Shown: positions 54,161 to 64,000 of the stretch, piece after piece
How positions within the stretch are numbered: the first letter of the stretch is position 1
Layout of the letters: each line of letters opens with the position of its first letter
Assembly: GCA_023213395.1 (NCBI GenBank)
Contig: CM041465.1
Span: 129,835,741 to 129,899,740 of the forward strand
DNA length: 64,000 nucleotides
From: Cycas panzhihuaensis
Taxonomy: Eukaryota > Cycadophyta
Direction of reading: 5' to 3'
The notes under the pieces: model-generated
The model's database searches: none
What the model saw: the letters and a program-made list of their open reading frames with translations, nothing else
Told to the model about the DNA's origin: nothing
Position numbers and translations under genes: made by a program

Positions 54161-54951
54161 AGAAGAAGAAGAGATTGAGCAAGCTCTAGAAGAAGAAGCT
54201 GAAGTAGACCAACTCTTGGAAGTGGACATCGAGACGTACATATTTTTGTACAAGCCATTACAGGACAAGAAGTCATCCCTTAAACCCTCAGGTTCCAAGG
54301 GATGATTAAAGGAGCTCCAGTAGCAATTCTAGTAGATAGTGGTAGCACCCATAATTTTATCAACCAAGCCACAATAAAGAAAGTGGGATTAGAAATCCAA
54401 CCAGTAAATACATTCTAGGTGTCCATTGCAAATGGTAAAACTACTCCATGTGGAGGGTACTGCAAGTCTGTAAATCTACAAATCAAGGATTATTTAGAAA
54501 CAACATGTATGTTCACGATGTCGATTGGAGGCGTGGATGTAGTCTTAGGCATTCAATGGTTACAAATGCTGGGGATATAATTAAAAACTATATGCCGTAA
54601 TTCATGTGCTACCAAAAGGGACAAAAATACAGGCTTCAAGCACTTCCTACACCACAATTGGTATCCTCAGATTTGATGGAGAAAATACTAAAGAAAAATC
54701 CTTCAACATATATATTAACATGCTATAAAATAGCAACAGAAGATGTGCCATTCGAAGTACAAGAAATTCTAAATGAGAATAGTTCGGTATTTAAGGAACC
54801 TCAAGGGCTCCCTCCCCAATGCAAACATCAACACATGATTGAGTTGGTACTAGGAGTAGCACCGATAAACATATGGCCATACAGACACCCGTATCACTTA
54901 ATAAAGGAGATTGAAAATACCACAAGGGAACTCCTAGCGCAGGGATAGATA
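54161..54951 (+). pseudogene. Gyp3 protease and RT linker
   Basis: ILVDSGSTHNFINQATIKKVGLEIQP with a canonical Asp-Ser-Gly (54335-54343), then a stop (about 54417), ANGKTTPCGGYCK, and SIGGVDVVLGIQWLQ. A small deletion shifts the frame, and 54604-54945 is an open 114-codon linker reaching WPYRHPYHLIKEIENT. The only gypsy copy in this window that keeps the protease triad. Confidence 0.83.
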
Positions 54952-56096
54952 GTGAATAGTACAAGCCCGTTTGCATTGCCCATAGTGGTGAACCCCAAAA
55001 AGGACAGATCCTACAAGATGTGTGTAGACTATCGAGGATCAAACAAATTAACAATAAAGAATCGTTACCCTATTCATAGGATAGACGATTTGCTCGACGA
55101 AATTCATAGAGCAAGATATTTCATGAAAATCGATCTTCAGATCTAGGTACTATCAAATCTGTGTCAAATAAGAGAACGTTTACAAAACAACCTTTCGCAC
55201 TCATGAAGGGTTATTTGGGTTAAAAGTTATGTCGTTTGGATTAACGAATGCCCTGACTGCATTCCAAAGTACCATGAATGCGATACTCAAACCACTATTA
55301 CGAAAATTTATACTAGTATTTTTTGATGATATCTCAATATACAACAAAACTTGAACACCTAGAACATATCAGGGCAGTCTTGATGATCTTGGAGAAACAC
55401 CAATTATATGCGAACTTGGGAAAATACACCTTTGCAAAAGAAGAGTTTGAATATGTAGGGCATGCCATTACCAGGGAAGGAATCGAGATAAATTTGAAAG
55501 GGACACAATCTATTGTCAATTGGCCAACACCAAAGAATGTGATGGGGATAAGAAGCTTCTTAGGAGCAGTAGGTTTCCTTCGGAAGTTTATTCAGGGATA
55601 CACCCATATCGCAACACCTCTGACAGATCTTATGAAGAAAGACACATTTAGATGGAACACATTAGCAGAGAAAGCCTTCGAAGACCTTAAAAGAGCAATG
55701 GTTACGACACTAGTTCTTGCAATACCGGATTTTTCTCAACCATTTATCTTAGAATGTGATACTTCCGAATTTGGGATTGGAGCTGTTCTAATACAAGAAG
55801 GTCGATCGATAGCATATGAAAGTAGGAAGTTGAACAACAGAGAGAAGTTAAAACCAATATATGACAAAGAAATGTTGGCAATAATCCACACGATTCAACA
55901 ATGGAGGCAATACCTGCTTGGAAAAAAATTCATAGTTCGAACAGATCATGATAGTTTAAAATATTTCTTGAATCAGAGAACATTATTGGATGAAGAACAA
56001 AAATGGGTGAGCAAGCTGCAAACATTCGTTTTCAATATCAAATACGAAAAAGGAAAAGAGAATGTCATAGTAGACGCCATGTCACAACTACCATAG
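54952..56096 (+). pseudogene. Gyp3 reverse transcriptase and RNase H
   Basis: RT start (54952-55143): VVNPKKDRSYKMCVDYRGSN and YFMKIDLQI, then a frame-shifted middle section. The active site is intact, VFFDD (55325-55330). From 55323 an open 257-codon frame covers the RT thumb (EEFEYVGHAITREGI, FLRKFIQGYTHIATPLTDL) and the whole RNase H (FILECDTSEFGIGAVLIQEG, KPIYDKEMLAI, RTDHDSLKYFLNQRT) to the integrase junction ENVIVDAM. The RNase H is the most complete of the gypsy copies. A stop ends it at 56096. Confidence 0.9.
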
Positions 56097-57188
56097 GAGA
56101 TCAATGGGAAAGTATCTCTCAAGACAGTAACAGTAGCAACCCCTAATTGAACTTGGGAGTTGATTACAGAATATAAGGGCGATCCATTCTCATAGAAGGT
56201 GTTAGAAGGTATACAGACCCAAAAGACGTCGAAGTTTGAGCCGCATGGAGATTTGATCTTATGGAAAGGAAAGATATTTGTCCCAACAAAGTCCAAAGTA
56301 AAGGAGGTCTTAGTAGATGAGACTCATTTAGCACCTACATGATGACACACAAGAATTGATAAAACCTATCGAAAATAAGGAATTCTTTTTACTGGAAGGG
56401 GATGAAGGTAAATATCCTAAAAAGGGTATCGGAATGTGACATTTGTCAATGTAACAAAGGTGAGTGCGTGAAAAGCTTGGGGTTGTTACAACCTCTATAT
56501 ATCCCAACTCAAAAATGGAAAGAAATTTCTATGGATTCCATTACAAGGCTCCCACAATTAGAAGGAAAGGATGGTATCGTTGTAGTAGTGGACAGACTTA
56601 CGAAATACACGCACTTTAGGGGGACGCAAACTACGACGAAGGCGAGTCAGATTGCGAAAGTATACATGAAAGAAATACATCGATTGCACAAGTTTCCAAA
56701 GATTATAGTTAGCGATAGAGACCCAGAATTTAGGCGCCATTTTTGGCAGGATTTGTTCAAGTTGGCAGGAACAAAACTACATATGAGCACTATTTATCAC
56801 CCACAAACAGTTGGGCAAACTGAAGCAATAAACAAGTGTTTGGAAGGATACTTGTGAAACTTCTCCTTAGACAAACCAAAGGCACGAGTGGCTTCACTTA
56901 GCAGAATGGTGGTACAATACCACATACCATATGTCAAATAAAATGATGCCATCCCAAGCATTATACGGATATGAATCCCCATCTATACTCACTTGGACAA
57001 AAGTATCACAGGTTTAATCAGTCTGTGAACAATAGGAGCAGGTAGAACGAACAGTACAAATATTAAAAGATAATGTAAATACCACAAGGAATAGGATGAA
57101 ACAACAAACAGATGCAAAAAGAACGAAGAGGAGTTTTGAAGTAGGAGATTAGGTTTCTCTCAGACTTCAAGCTTATAAGCAAGTATCA
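56097..57188 (+). pseudogene. Gyp3 integrase
   Basis: The zinc domain is partly frame-shifted (RIDKTYRK near 56353, then CDICQCNKGEC at about 56436). An open 151-codon stretch (56402-56854) holds the core: SMDSITRLPQLEGKDGIVVVVD (first Asp), IVSDRDPEF (second Asp, about 56709) and GQTEAINKCLEGYL (Glu, about 56813), a complete DDE set. A TGA at 56855-56857 stops it. The remaining stretch to 57188 is broken by stops and frame changes. Several separate lesions keep it inactive. Confidence 0.88.
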
Positions 57189-57571
57189 ATGCGACAAACG
57201 AATAAACATAAATTAGCACCACGGTTTTATAGACCATGCCAAGTCAAAGAAAAGATTGGGGAAGTAGCATATTGCCTACTCCTAAACCTAGGAAGCAAAA
57301 TTCACGTCTTCCATGTGTCTTGCTTGAAAAAGAAGATAAGTGAGAAAATAGCCCCTCAGACAACAATTCTGGAATTAGGCGATTAACAAAAGATGAATAT
57401 CGAACCCGAAGGGATTTTACAAACAAGGACAAGAGAACTATGCTCTAGAAGGATCCGGGAGTTCCTCATAAAATTGAAGACTTTAGATATAAAGGATGCC
57501 ACTTGGGAGTTCGAAGCATGGCTGCAACAACATCCCAATTTATTCATGCTTTGAGGGCAAAGCATGTTTTC
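57189..57571 (+). pseudogene. Gyp3 integrase C-terminus and chromodomain
   Basis: [23 protein letters not shown] and [19 protein letters not shown] (57210-57385) are the C-terminal integrase region; a stop follows. The chromodomain (about 57400-57555) reads EPEGILQTRTRELCSRRI, then LIKLKTLDIKDATWEFEAWLQQHPN in another frame. ATWE and the flanking Trp positions are kept. It aligns with the Gyp2 chromodomain end to end. Confidence 0.82.
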
Positions 57572-57584
57572 AAGGGGCAGGACA
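57569..57584 (+). other. Gyp3 polypurine tract
   Basis: TTCAAGGGGCAGGACA before the 3' LTR; one pyrimidine interrupts the purine run. Confidence 0.7.
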
Positions 57585-58068
57585 TGTAGTGAACCGATTT
57601 ACTCAGTCTTGGCCGACTTAGAAACAGTATTCTGGCCGACCTAGATGGGTTATTCAAGTCAATTTCTCACATTGTCTTGGCTGACTTCTATATGGAGGCA
57701 GAAATCCAACAATATAAAGGAACCTAGGGCCTCATTCCTCCCCATCCTTGCGCTGATTTGACAAGAGGTTTTCGGCCTTTAAGGTAGCAGTACTTCAGTC
57801 CTTTGGGCAACAGTATTCAGAGGCTACGTTGCCTTGAAGAGGGTGCATTATATTGGTTCCAACACTATATTTAACTGATATTTAATTACTTTATATCTGG
57901 TGATATTTTGCTCATTCATTTCCCTTTTGTTTTGTGACTTGGGCAGCCTTCTTTTTATTCATTTATTGCTGCAATTTAAGCATACTTTGTTGTCACTTGC
58001 TGCGTATTATTTGTACTAAGAGTCTTTTTCAGCAAATACTCAAAATCCTAGCGAATCTTGTCGCTACA
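57585..58068 (+). repeat. Gyp3 3' LTR
   Basis: 484 bp, TGTAGTGAACC to GCTACA; TATAAAGG near 57714. Confidence 0.92.
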
Positions 58069-58073
58069 CACAT

Positions 58074-58400
58074 CCGCTAACAACAAAGGCATAAATTTGA
58101 TGATAAAAGCTTAAAATGCATCTTTATTGGTAATGCAACTGATAGCAAAGCTTATCGAGTATGTGACCCCATTGGTGAAAAGGCACCTATAAATAGGGAT
58201 GTAATGTTTGCTGAGGACAATGGGGAAATGGGCCATGCCTCCATTCATATTCCTCTTGATAAAGGCAAGGTGACTGTTGAGGATTTCCTTCCATCAACAT
58301 TGTCAACACCATGTACTTCATCTACAACAGCACTTGACAACCTAGGAAAAAAACTTGGGAGTCCTGAGAACAACCAACACACGAGCTTGACAGCGTCTTA
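58074..58400 (+). pseudogene. CopE integrase C-terminus and linker
   Basis: Third CopE piece. SLKCIFIGNATDSKAYRVCDPIG follows the AYMHIP-type block at 52524 once Gyp3 is removed. DVMFAEDNGEMGHASIHIPLDKGKVTVEDFLPSTLSTPCTS is the family linker, matched in CopA-C. The reading stops at about 58400. RT, RNase H and 3' LTR are missing, so the element was truncated here. Confidence 0.8.
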
Positions 58401-59085
58401 AGCGTTCCCCTTGAAATTGGGCAAGAACCAAATTCAGCTTCTAGACGATACAAGGGTTCTTAAGTCGAAAGAATTTTTGGGCCAAGACCCTCTTGAACCC
58501 ACATATCCACTCCGCAACTGCAGTATCATCCTCTATCACTGGGGAAACCGTTCAATCTCTGCCCATTTATATTCCGCAATACACAGGTCTGCCCAAGCTG
58601 CGCGAGCATGGGCCCTGCGAACACTCATAGCCTTCATCCTCTCTTTGAATTGTTTCACTACCTTGGAAATACCCGTCTGTACCATTATTTCTCACTACAT
58701 GATTAAAATGATTCAAAGAATCTATCTTGGAAAGCTGAGAGGAAGTTCATCAAATATGAATTTCATTCTTTGAATGGCACGATGGTTTTTGAGACTGTTG
58801 TTTCTGACATGGGTTGGAAATCTGTGTTGCATTCATTATCAAGCTGTAGGTGACTCTATATGCTTTTTGAAAGTATCATTTATGTCGTGTGATTTTTGCA
58901 ATGTAGAAAACTCATATCCTTGAATGTTTTGAAACTTTAATATTGTAGAAATAGACATTTCTGGTCTTGATCCATTATAGCCTGTTTTCAATTTTGCATT
59001 TGTAAAGCATAGAAGATTGCTTGCTGTGATTTTTTTCAGGCCTTCTGGAGATATTAATCAAAATTTTGAGATCCTTAATTTGCAG
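58401..59085 (+). other. Sequence between CopE and PLD exons
   Basis: Probably PLD intron. A GC-richer patch at about 58480-58690 has frames on the plus strand but no protein I recognise. I looked for the PLD exon that should precede 59086 (residues of the WxCPELYLRRPF region) and did not find it. The last 15 bases before the exon form a T-rich tract and TTGCAG acceptor. Confidence 0.4.
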
Positions 59086-59225
59086 ATTTATATTCTTCTG
59101 TACAAGGAGGTTGCTCTTGCATTGAAGATCAATAGTTTTTACAGTAAGCGCCGGCTTCTTAGTATTCATGAGAATGTGAAGGTGTTGCGTTACCCTGATC
59201 ATTTCTCATCCGGTGTATATCTCTG
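59086..59225 (+). CDS. PLDZ-like: Phospholipase D zeta-class, exon a
   Basis: Encodes [17 protein letters not shown], then [21 protein letters not shown] and FSSGVYLW, the block just before the first HKD motif of plant PLD zeta (PX/PH-PLD) proteins. Acceptor TTTGCAG ends at 59085 and donor GTATGT starts at 59226; the donor splits the Trp codon after TG, matched by the next exon. PLD hydrolyses phosphatidylcholine-type lipids to phosphatidic acid at membranes, with roles in vesicle traffic, root growth and phosphate starvation known for the class. The start of the protein (PX and PH domains) is not in the window. Likely functional gene, but see the missing upstream exon. Confidence 0.9.
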
Positions 59226-59615
59226 GTATGTTATAGTTCTGAACACATTGACTTATTTGGAAGCTATTTAAATCTGTTTTTGTGTACACAAAAATGGGTT
59301 TGGTCTAGCTGCAAAGATTGTCATCTGCTTCCCATGAAGTTTTTAGTTCCATTCTCATGCATATAGGACCTCACATATTAGGGGGATGTGCCTGTTTTGA
59401 GAAGCAGGCCCTTTAGCTCCTTGATTATTATAATTAGGTCTCTTATCAGCAGCTTGCATGCCTGCAGAATATTGTGGACTATGTCTAGATTAATTTCTCA
59501 TCCCTACTGTATGTTTGACTTCACCGTGTATGCTGTACCGTGGACTGCCTTGAGTCTTAAGTGAACATCAATTTAACTTATGTTCCTTGTACATATTGTG
59601 GGCATTGGTTTGCAG
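59226..59615 (+). other. PLD intron 1 (390 bp)
   Basis: GTATGT to TTTGCAG, AT-rich, no repeat seen. Confidence 0.85.
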
Positions 59616-59765
59616 GTCTCATCATGAGAAAATTGTGATTATTGATTACCAAGTTTGCTTTTTAGGCGGGCTTGATTTATGCTTTGGACGATATGACACC
59701 CCGGAACATAGATTGGATGACTATCCTCCTAAAATATGGCCTGGAAAAGATTACTATAATCCTAG
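59616..59765 (+). CDS. PLDZ-like: Phospholipase D zeta-class, exon b (HKD motif 1)
   Basis: Encodes [20 protein letters not shown] and then [19 protein letters not shown], ending [10 protein letters not shown]. His-x-Lys-x4-Asp (HEKIVIID) is the first catalytic HKD motif, complete with the downstream Gly-Gly-Leu-Asp. The exon joins upstream in phase (TG plus G) and ends inside an Arg codon (AG, donor GTATTT). Residues differ modestly from the angiosperm family pattern (for example Tyr after IID), as expected for a distant lineage. The second HKD motif would lie downstream of the window. Confidence 0.94.
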
Positions 59766-59922
59766 GTATTTAGCTACCATTTGATGTCTCAAGTGAAACA
59801 TTTTGTCACTTCCGAATATGATTTCAGTAAAGATCTATTGGAAATACGGACAATTTTTCGTATTTGATCAGTGATTCTCAGTCAACAATGTCTAATGTGG
59901 TTATTTTCTTTCCGCACATCAG
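59766..59922 (+). other. PLD intron 2 (157 bp)
   Basis: GTATTT to CACATCAG. Confidence 0.88.
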
Positions 59923-60079
59923 GGCATCTGAGCCCAACTCTTGGGAAGAAATGATGAAGGATGAGCTAGACCGTGAAAAATTTCCCCGCATGCCATGGCA
60001 TGATGTACACTGTGCACTCTGGGGTCCACCGTGTCGTGATGTTGCAAGGCACTTTGTTCAGCGCTGGAATTATGCAAAG
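59923..60079 (+). CDS. PLDZ-like: Phospholipase D zeta-class, exon c
   Basis: Completes the Arg codon and encodes SEPNSWEEMMKDELDRE, then PRMPWHDVHCALWGPPCRDV and ARHFVQRWNYAK. PRMPWHDVH and the HFVQRWN helix are strongly conserved in plant and animal PLD. It ends with a whole codon (AAG) before donor GTTTCT. Frame is open across all joined exons. Confidence 0.94.
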
Positions 60080-60191
60080 GTTTCTTGTTTCACCCTTTCT
60101 GTTGATTGCAATAATATTGTAGAGGAGAGTTTTGTTTAGATTCAGTTAACCGATGTATCATCTTGCAATGTGTAATATTGCTTGATTGTAG
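60080..60191 (+). other. PLD intron 3 (112 bp)
   Basis: GTTTCT to ATTGTAG; short, no repeat. Confidence 0.88.
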
Positions 60192-60725
60192 AGAAACAAG
60201 GCGCCGCATGAACAAGCTATTCCTTTACTTCTGCCTCATCATCACTTGGTTATTCCACATTATTTGACTGGCAATGAGGAAGAAGATATAATCAGAGAGG
60301 AGCAGGATGAATTGCATCGGGAGATCAAGAAACAACAATTGCTCTCTACTCAATCATCATTCCAAGATGTTCCATTGCTTCTTTCTCGAGATGATGGCGA
60401 ACGGGACAGAAGTGAATTTTGCCCAAAGTTGAATGGATTAGAAAAGAGTGGCAATTGGATTGATCGTTCCGGCAGGACTGGACGTGCTCTGCCTTTCTTC
60501 TGTCCAAAGTTGAAGGATGACATTTTATTTCCAGACACACAGATGAGAGGTTTTGTGGATGATCAAGATGTAGAATGTTCTCAGGAGAGAAGACCTCAGG
60601 GGTCTGTAACACAATTGGAATGGAGTCCTGAGAAAGAATGGTGGGAAATGCAAGAAAGGGCTGGGCAAGTAGTCAGCACAGAAGAAGTCGGTCAAGTTGG
60701 CCCTCGAATTCCCTGCCATTGCCAG
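60192..60725 (+). CDS. PLDZ-like: Phospholipase D zeta-class, exon d
   Basis: 178 codons. It begins RNKAPHEQAIPLLLPHHH and LVIPHYLTGNEEEDI, the conserved sequence after the RWNYAK helix, and continues into the variable, acidic loop between the two HKD lobes (DVPLLLSRDDGERDRSEF, MRGFVDDQDV). It ends EEVGQVGPRIPCHCQ, matching the ETGQVGPR block of the family, at donor GTTGGT (60726). The joined four exons give 327 codons without a stop. The loop is less conserved than the catalytic parts. The next exon (SVSQWSAG block) is not in the remaining 3.3 kb, so the following intron is longer than that. Confidence 0.92.
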
Positions 60726-61587
60726 GTTGGTTTTAGTTTCACCATTTTCCTCTTTAAGATGAAAAATTGATTTACCATTTGCTTCTTGTTCTTTCAAAAG
60801 GAATTCCAAGTTGATGGAACAAAATGCAGAGAATATTTTAAGTATCCTTTTTCTACAGAGAGAGAGAGAGAGAGAGAGTAAATGAAGCATTCTGGACCTA
60901 GTTTAAATGATGGCACCGAGAAATGATTGAATTGGATTGAATTTATATTCTACTGTTTCAAGACTGGGAATCTAGCCTATAGAACCTGATATGATACATT
61001 AAGAAGACCTAAGGAATTTTATTTGAATTAGAGTTGATCTGTCCCAAGAGTTTTTCTGCAATGGGTCATTTGTTTGCTACTTTATGTTGATTCCCTTCCT
61101 TGGAACCAGTTCACTTTACTCTCTTTCCAAGTCATAAACTATAGCAGTTCCTCAGGAATTGAAATATCCAATTACAGGATTTAATAAAGTGGAGGGTCCT
61201 TGAGCTATGGGGTACGATGTTCTGTGGTTGACATGGTGTTGAAAAACTGATGAATGACCAACAGTACTGGATAATCAGTTATTTTTGCTACCAGACAGAG
61301 TATAAAGATTAAAGTCTTTATTGCTCTCCTCCAATCATTTATTGATTTTTTCTGGCCTCACATTACAATTTCTCTGATACTTCAGGGAATAATAAAAGGA
61401 TCTCTGGGTAGGCTTAGTTAATCATTTGCTCTGTTTTCACATTGCCTGAGTAATTATTATGCCTTGATGGTTTATATCTTGTCTGCACAAGTTTGTTGAT
61501 TGTTTATACAATTTTGTTTCTGCTTTGCCATTGGATGCTTGTTGAATGTGTTGCTAATTTACTACCTCGATAAAGAACAGTTATAGG
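60726..61587 (+). other. PLD intron 4, first part
   Basis: Non-coding, T-rich. Contains an (AG)11 tract; no other element recognised. Confidence 0.7.
60857..60878 (+). repeat. (AG)11 microsatellite
   Basis: Eleven uninterrupted AG units in the PLD intron. Confidence 0.95.
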
Positions 61588-62343
61588 TGTGGTGTGCCCA
61601 CTCCAAAATCAGATTTACAGCAGAAAATATATCAATAAATATTCAGAAAACATAGACAACAGATGATAATATCAGATGTTCACTCCTCTCCAAGGCAAGG
61701 GTTCCTCTGAGGCACCAAGGTGCCACAATGGCATTTGTCAAAAAATTTGATGATCATCAATCCTTTCTATGTTTGGTGAACAAACTTATATTGCAAGGTA
61801 GGATTAGCCACTAATTACTTTATTTCAAGAATTCGGATACTACATTATGGTGAAACCTAGATCATAGCATGTACATCTTGATCATTACTCTTGAGTCTTG
61901 TATCCGGATATACAGTACTAGGTTGGCATAGAAGGCATTTTGGCATCTTCATATGATTCGTTTTATGTTTGTTTTTGTGTCTGTTCACTTAGTTTTTTGA
62001 ATTAAAATGGTATATGGAAGGGAAAGAATTGAAAGGATTTCAATTTTCTGGATAGGTGTAAAGTCGAAATTCAAAAGTAGATAACTTTGAATGTAAGTGG
62101 GTTTGGAGCATTTATGTGGGATGTCCTTAGGTGAAACCCAAATAGTGAAAGCCATTGTCCAAATTTGATAGAATAATAATTCCAAAAAGATGATAATAAA
62201 TGACTGGGGCTCCCTTATTTATAGCCATAAGTTGGGGCCTATTTGGAGTCGACTCCACATGCCTATTTGGAGCCAACTTCATATTAATATAATTAGGCTT
62301 ATAATAATTTATTTGGAGCTGGCTTCACATTAGGCTTGTGACA
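61588..62343 (-). repeat. Gypsy-type 3' LTR (minus strand) in PLD intron
   Basis: On the minus strand it begins TGTCACAAGCC at 62343 and ends CACCACA at 61588 (about 756 bp). A purine tract (AAGGAGGGAGAAGT) adjoins the U3 end at 62344-62357, so the internal part lies to the right. Three GACTTC/GACTCC-like motifs are in U3 (about 62248, 62273, 62323, read on plus). The GCCTTGGAGAGG-type block (minus, near 61700) links it to the Gyp4 and Gyp1-3 LTRs. The left boundary is inferred from the TG/CA ends and similarity to Gyp4. Confidence 0.65.
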
Positions 62344-62770
62344 ACTTCTCCCTCCTTAAGATGTTTCACCCTTGAAGTATAAATGCCACACGAAGAATCA
62401 ATTGGAACTACATTCCACTTAATCCTTAATTTGTCACCTGGTAAGGCTTGTATGTCGTAATAATTTGGTGCAACCTTATGCCCACTTCTGAGAATAATTA
62501 ATATGTGACTTGTGCATGCAATTGTTTGTGTTTGATATTGGATGAGCTTTGTATTCCTTCCTGTATAACAACAATCTTGGGACCTACGTAATGCTGATGA
62601 CACCTGGTTGAAAACCTATTTTTTGGTTGCACATTTTGTCCACGAGTGTTTGACTTTGAAAGAAGGATTTTGCTCAAATAGATGAAGCGCAGAGGTGGGG
62701 GTTTGAGAAGACTGAGAACGTTTTGTGAAAAATAATAGGGAATGAGCGATAAGGTGATAAGAATAATCAT
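62344..62770 (-). pseudogene. 3' internal remnant of the intronic LTR element
   Basis: Open minus-strand frames end just before the purine tract; the last reading is RVKHLKEGEVVTSLM. The position fits the pol 3' end but I cannot match the residues to a chromodomain or integrase C-terminus with confidence. Gene content is unknown. Confidence 0.35.
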
Positions 62771-63699
62771 GATGATTACCTAGTGGGTATTAGTTATAGA
62801 TACCAAGCATATTGTAAGAAATATTGGATAATGAGGAAAAAGTGGGCTTTGATGAGATGATCAATGAATAGTTTGTATGTGTGGGAAGTAGGGACTTGGG
62901 TAATATACGTTGACATGTATGCATGGTTTGGAAATTGATTTGATACAGGGTGCACAAAAGACTAGGGTTTATAATGATTGAGGGATTGGTTAGACAAGTA
63001 AGGATCTTAGGAGGGTAATGGATAAGAGATAAGTAAGAGTAATTTGTGGAGGAAAATATGATGGGAATTGAAGGGTGAATTCCATAGGAGAGACAAGCAA
63101 TCTAAGGCACAAACATTTTATAAGGGATGGATATGGGATTAGTGCTAAGCGATCTTTATGGGAAAGGAGTTTTGATAGGGGTCCTAGGATGGACGTAGAA
63201 GAACACTTCTTAAGGGATAAAACTTAGTGGAATTGGGACCTAGATGATGGGACTGAAGTGGGACTAAGATTTCTCCTATGAAGAATTGGGAATCAAGGCA
63301 TGTAGGTATTAAATCAACTATGTGATGTTTTTTGACATGGGGTGGAGGACTTTTTTAAAGTAATGGAATGAAGAAATTCAAAGAAAACAATAAAACTGTT
63401 GAAGGAAATGGAAATGTGCAAAATAGGATTAAGAAGCATATCAAATACCTTGTTGGATTCGCTTGATTGCTTGGACTCTTTCTTGGGCTACTTTGGTTGT
63501 TCCTCATAACACTCCTCAGATTCTTCTTTCTCCATTGGATCATATATTTCGATTACTTGTCAACGGGTTTATGCTGCTTCTACATAAGTCGTTCATCATT
63601 TGAATTATATTGCTGTGCTATTTTTTCTTTGACTGTGACTTCCTTGTCTTGCTCCCAATCTCTTGCATCCTCATATTGTTCGTGCACTTGTGCTAGTTA
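62771..63699. other. Unassigned intron or element sequence
   Basis: Purine-rich on the plus strand around 62860-63420. No domain recognised; frames at 63355-63772 show no motif. Confidence 0.3.
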
Positions 63700-64000
63700 T
63701 GTTGAGAAAGGCCAAAGGTTAAGAATGCCTAAGACCAATAATATACAAGATCATGAAGATAGTTCACTCTAGTTGTAGAAAGCATAAGAGCATAACTAAC
63801 ATGGGAATGAAGTAAATAGATAATCAAGACCAAGATCAAAGGGGCAAGATGATACCAAAGTATGAGGAGAAGGAATTAGTCCTACTCTAAAGGAATACCA
63901 GTTGATTAGCAAATTGATAGCATAACATTACACTCCAACTCTTCATGTGAGACATGAGGAGAGGTCTCAATATATAGAGAAACTGAGGTTACCTGGCGTT
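63700..64000 (-). repeat. Copia LTR, 3' part, running off the window
   Basis: On the minus strand the LTR ends TTCTCAACA at 63700, with GGCCTTTC-type, CTAGAG-TGAA and GGAGTTGGAGT-type blocks as in CopA. It continues beyond 64000. No PBS adjoins it at 63699 (TGCTAGTTAT), so it is a 3' or solo LTR. Confidence 0.75.

Larger units (their letters stand above)
52525..58068 (+). mobile_element. Gyp3: Ty3/gypsy chromovirus nested in CopE
   Basis: LTRs 52525-53004 and 57585-58068, a degenerate PBS, polypurine tract, and target duplications AACAT (52520-52524) and CACAT (58069-58073), one mismatch. gag, protease, RT, RNase H, integrase and chromodomain are in order. Removing it rejoins CopE integrase with the downstream IFIGNATDSKAYR-type block. 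Catalytic residues of protease (Asp-Ser-Gly), RT (FFDD) and integrase (DDE) all survive, although stops and frameshifts break the frame. Confidence 0.93.

Noticed and set aside
58411-58773. 120-codon frame as an upstream PLD exon
   Set aside because: No PLD motif in any frame, no splice acceptor/donor pair that gives the expected residues before 59086.
59086-60725. PLD exons as a processed pseudogene
   Set aside because: Three introns with GT-AG ends are present and the frame is open through all four exons.
1-64000. CRISPR arrays, rRNA genes, bacterial operons, organelle genes
   Set aside because: No regularly spaced identical repeats with unique spacers, no rRNA sequence, and intron-bearing plant gene structure throughout.

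Overview
This 64 kb window is a retrotransposon-rich plant nuclear region. Both LTR superfamilies (Ty1/copia, with integrase before reverse transcriptase; Ty3/gypsy chromoviruses, with a C-terminal chromodomain) are stacked inside one another. The only host gene I recognise is a run of four exons (59086-60725, +) of a plant phospholipase D of the PX/PH (zeta) class. All exon junctions are GT-AG, the joined frame is open, and the first HKD catalytic motif is present. Upstream PLD exons are not visible anywhere in the window. If the gene is intact, the retrotransposon pile at 1-59085 sits in or next to a very long intron. Old, degenerate LTR elements and such an intron suggest a large-genome seed plant, most plausibly a gymnosperm; this is inference.

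Nest 1 (1-9147). A minus-strand copia element (Cop1: 5' LTR 8617-9147, PBS, leader, gag start at 562) is split in its leader by a plus-strand gypsy element (Gyp1, 2172-8215). Gyp1 is itself split in integrase by a minus-strand solo copia LTR (6227-6778) with perfect ATGCA target duplications. Next come a SINE-like sequence (about 9326-9508) and an old minus-strand LTR (Gyp4, 9673-10108 plus 23432-23504).

Nest 2 (10109-23426). The full-length copia element CopA, with AATAT duplications, sits inside the Gyp4 LTR. It carries a complete gypsy chromovirus, Gyp2 (15561-21156, CATCT duplications), between its integrase and reverse transcriptase regions. A second, un-nested copia element, CopB (24657-32018, GACCA duplications), follows a short degenerate minisatellite.

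Region 32019-36037 holds an old gag/pol remnant interrupted by a miniature LTR element (TRIM, 33472-34528). The TRIM has two 498 bp LTRs around only 61 bp, which is little more than a PBS and a polypurine tract.

Nest 3 (36038-58400). An old plus-strand copia element (CopE) is split by CopC (39634-51795, minus) and by gypsy Gyp3 (52525-58068, plus). CopC's leader carries a pol-less LTR element, here called LarF (44751-49790, GACTT duplications). LarF has a gag remnant and an unexplained 220-codon open frame.

Region 58400-64000 is PLD exons and introns, with a (AG)11 tract, a minus-strand gypsy-type LTR (61588-62343) and the start of another copia LTR (63700-64000).

No element has a fully intact polyprotein; each carries stops, frameshifts or active-site changes. 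The least expected signals lie in the LTRs and leaders: a hairpin array in the copia U3 with compensated base changes, a short motif repeated about three times in the U3 of five gypsy-type LTRs, and a repeated hairpin block just upstream of copia gag. Element names (CopA, Gyp1 and so on) are labels for this report only.
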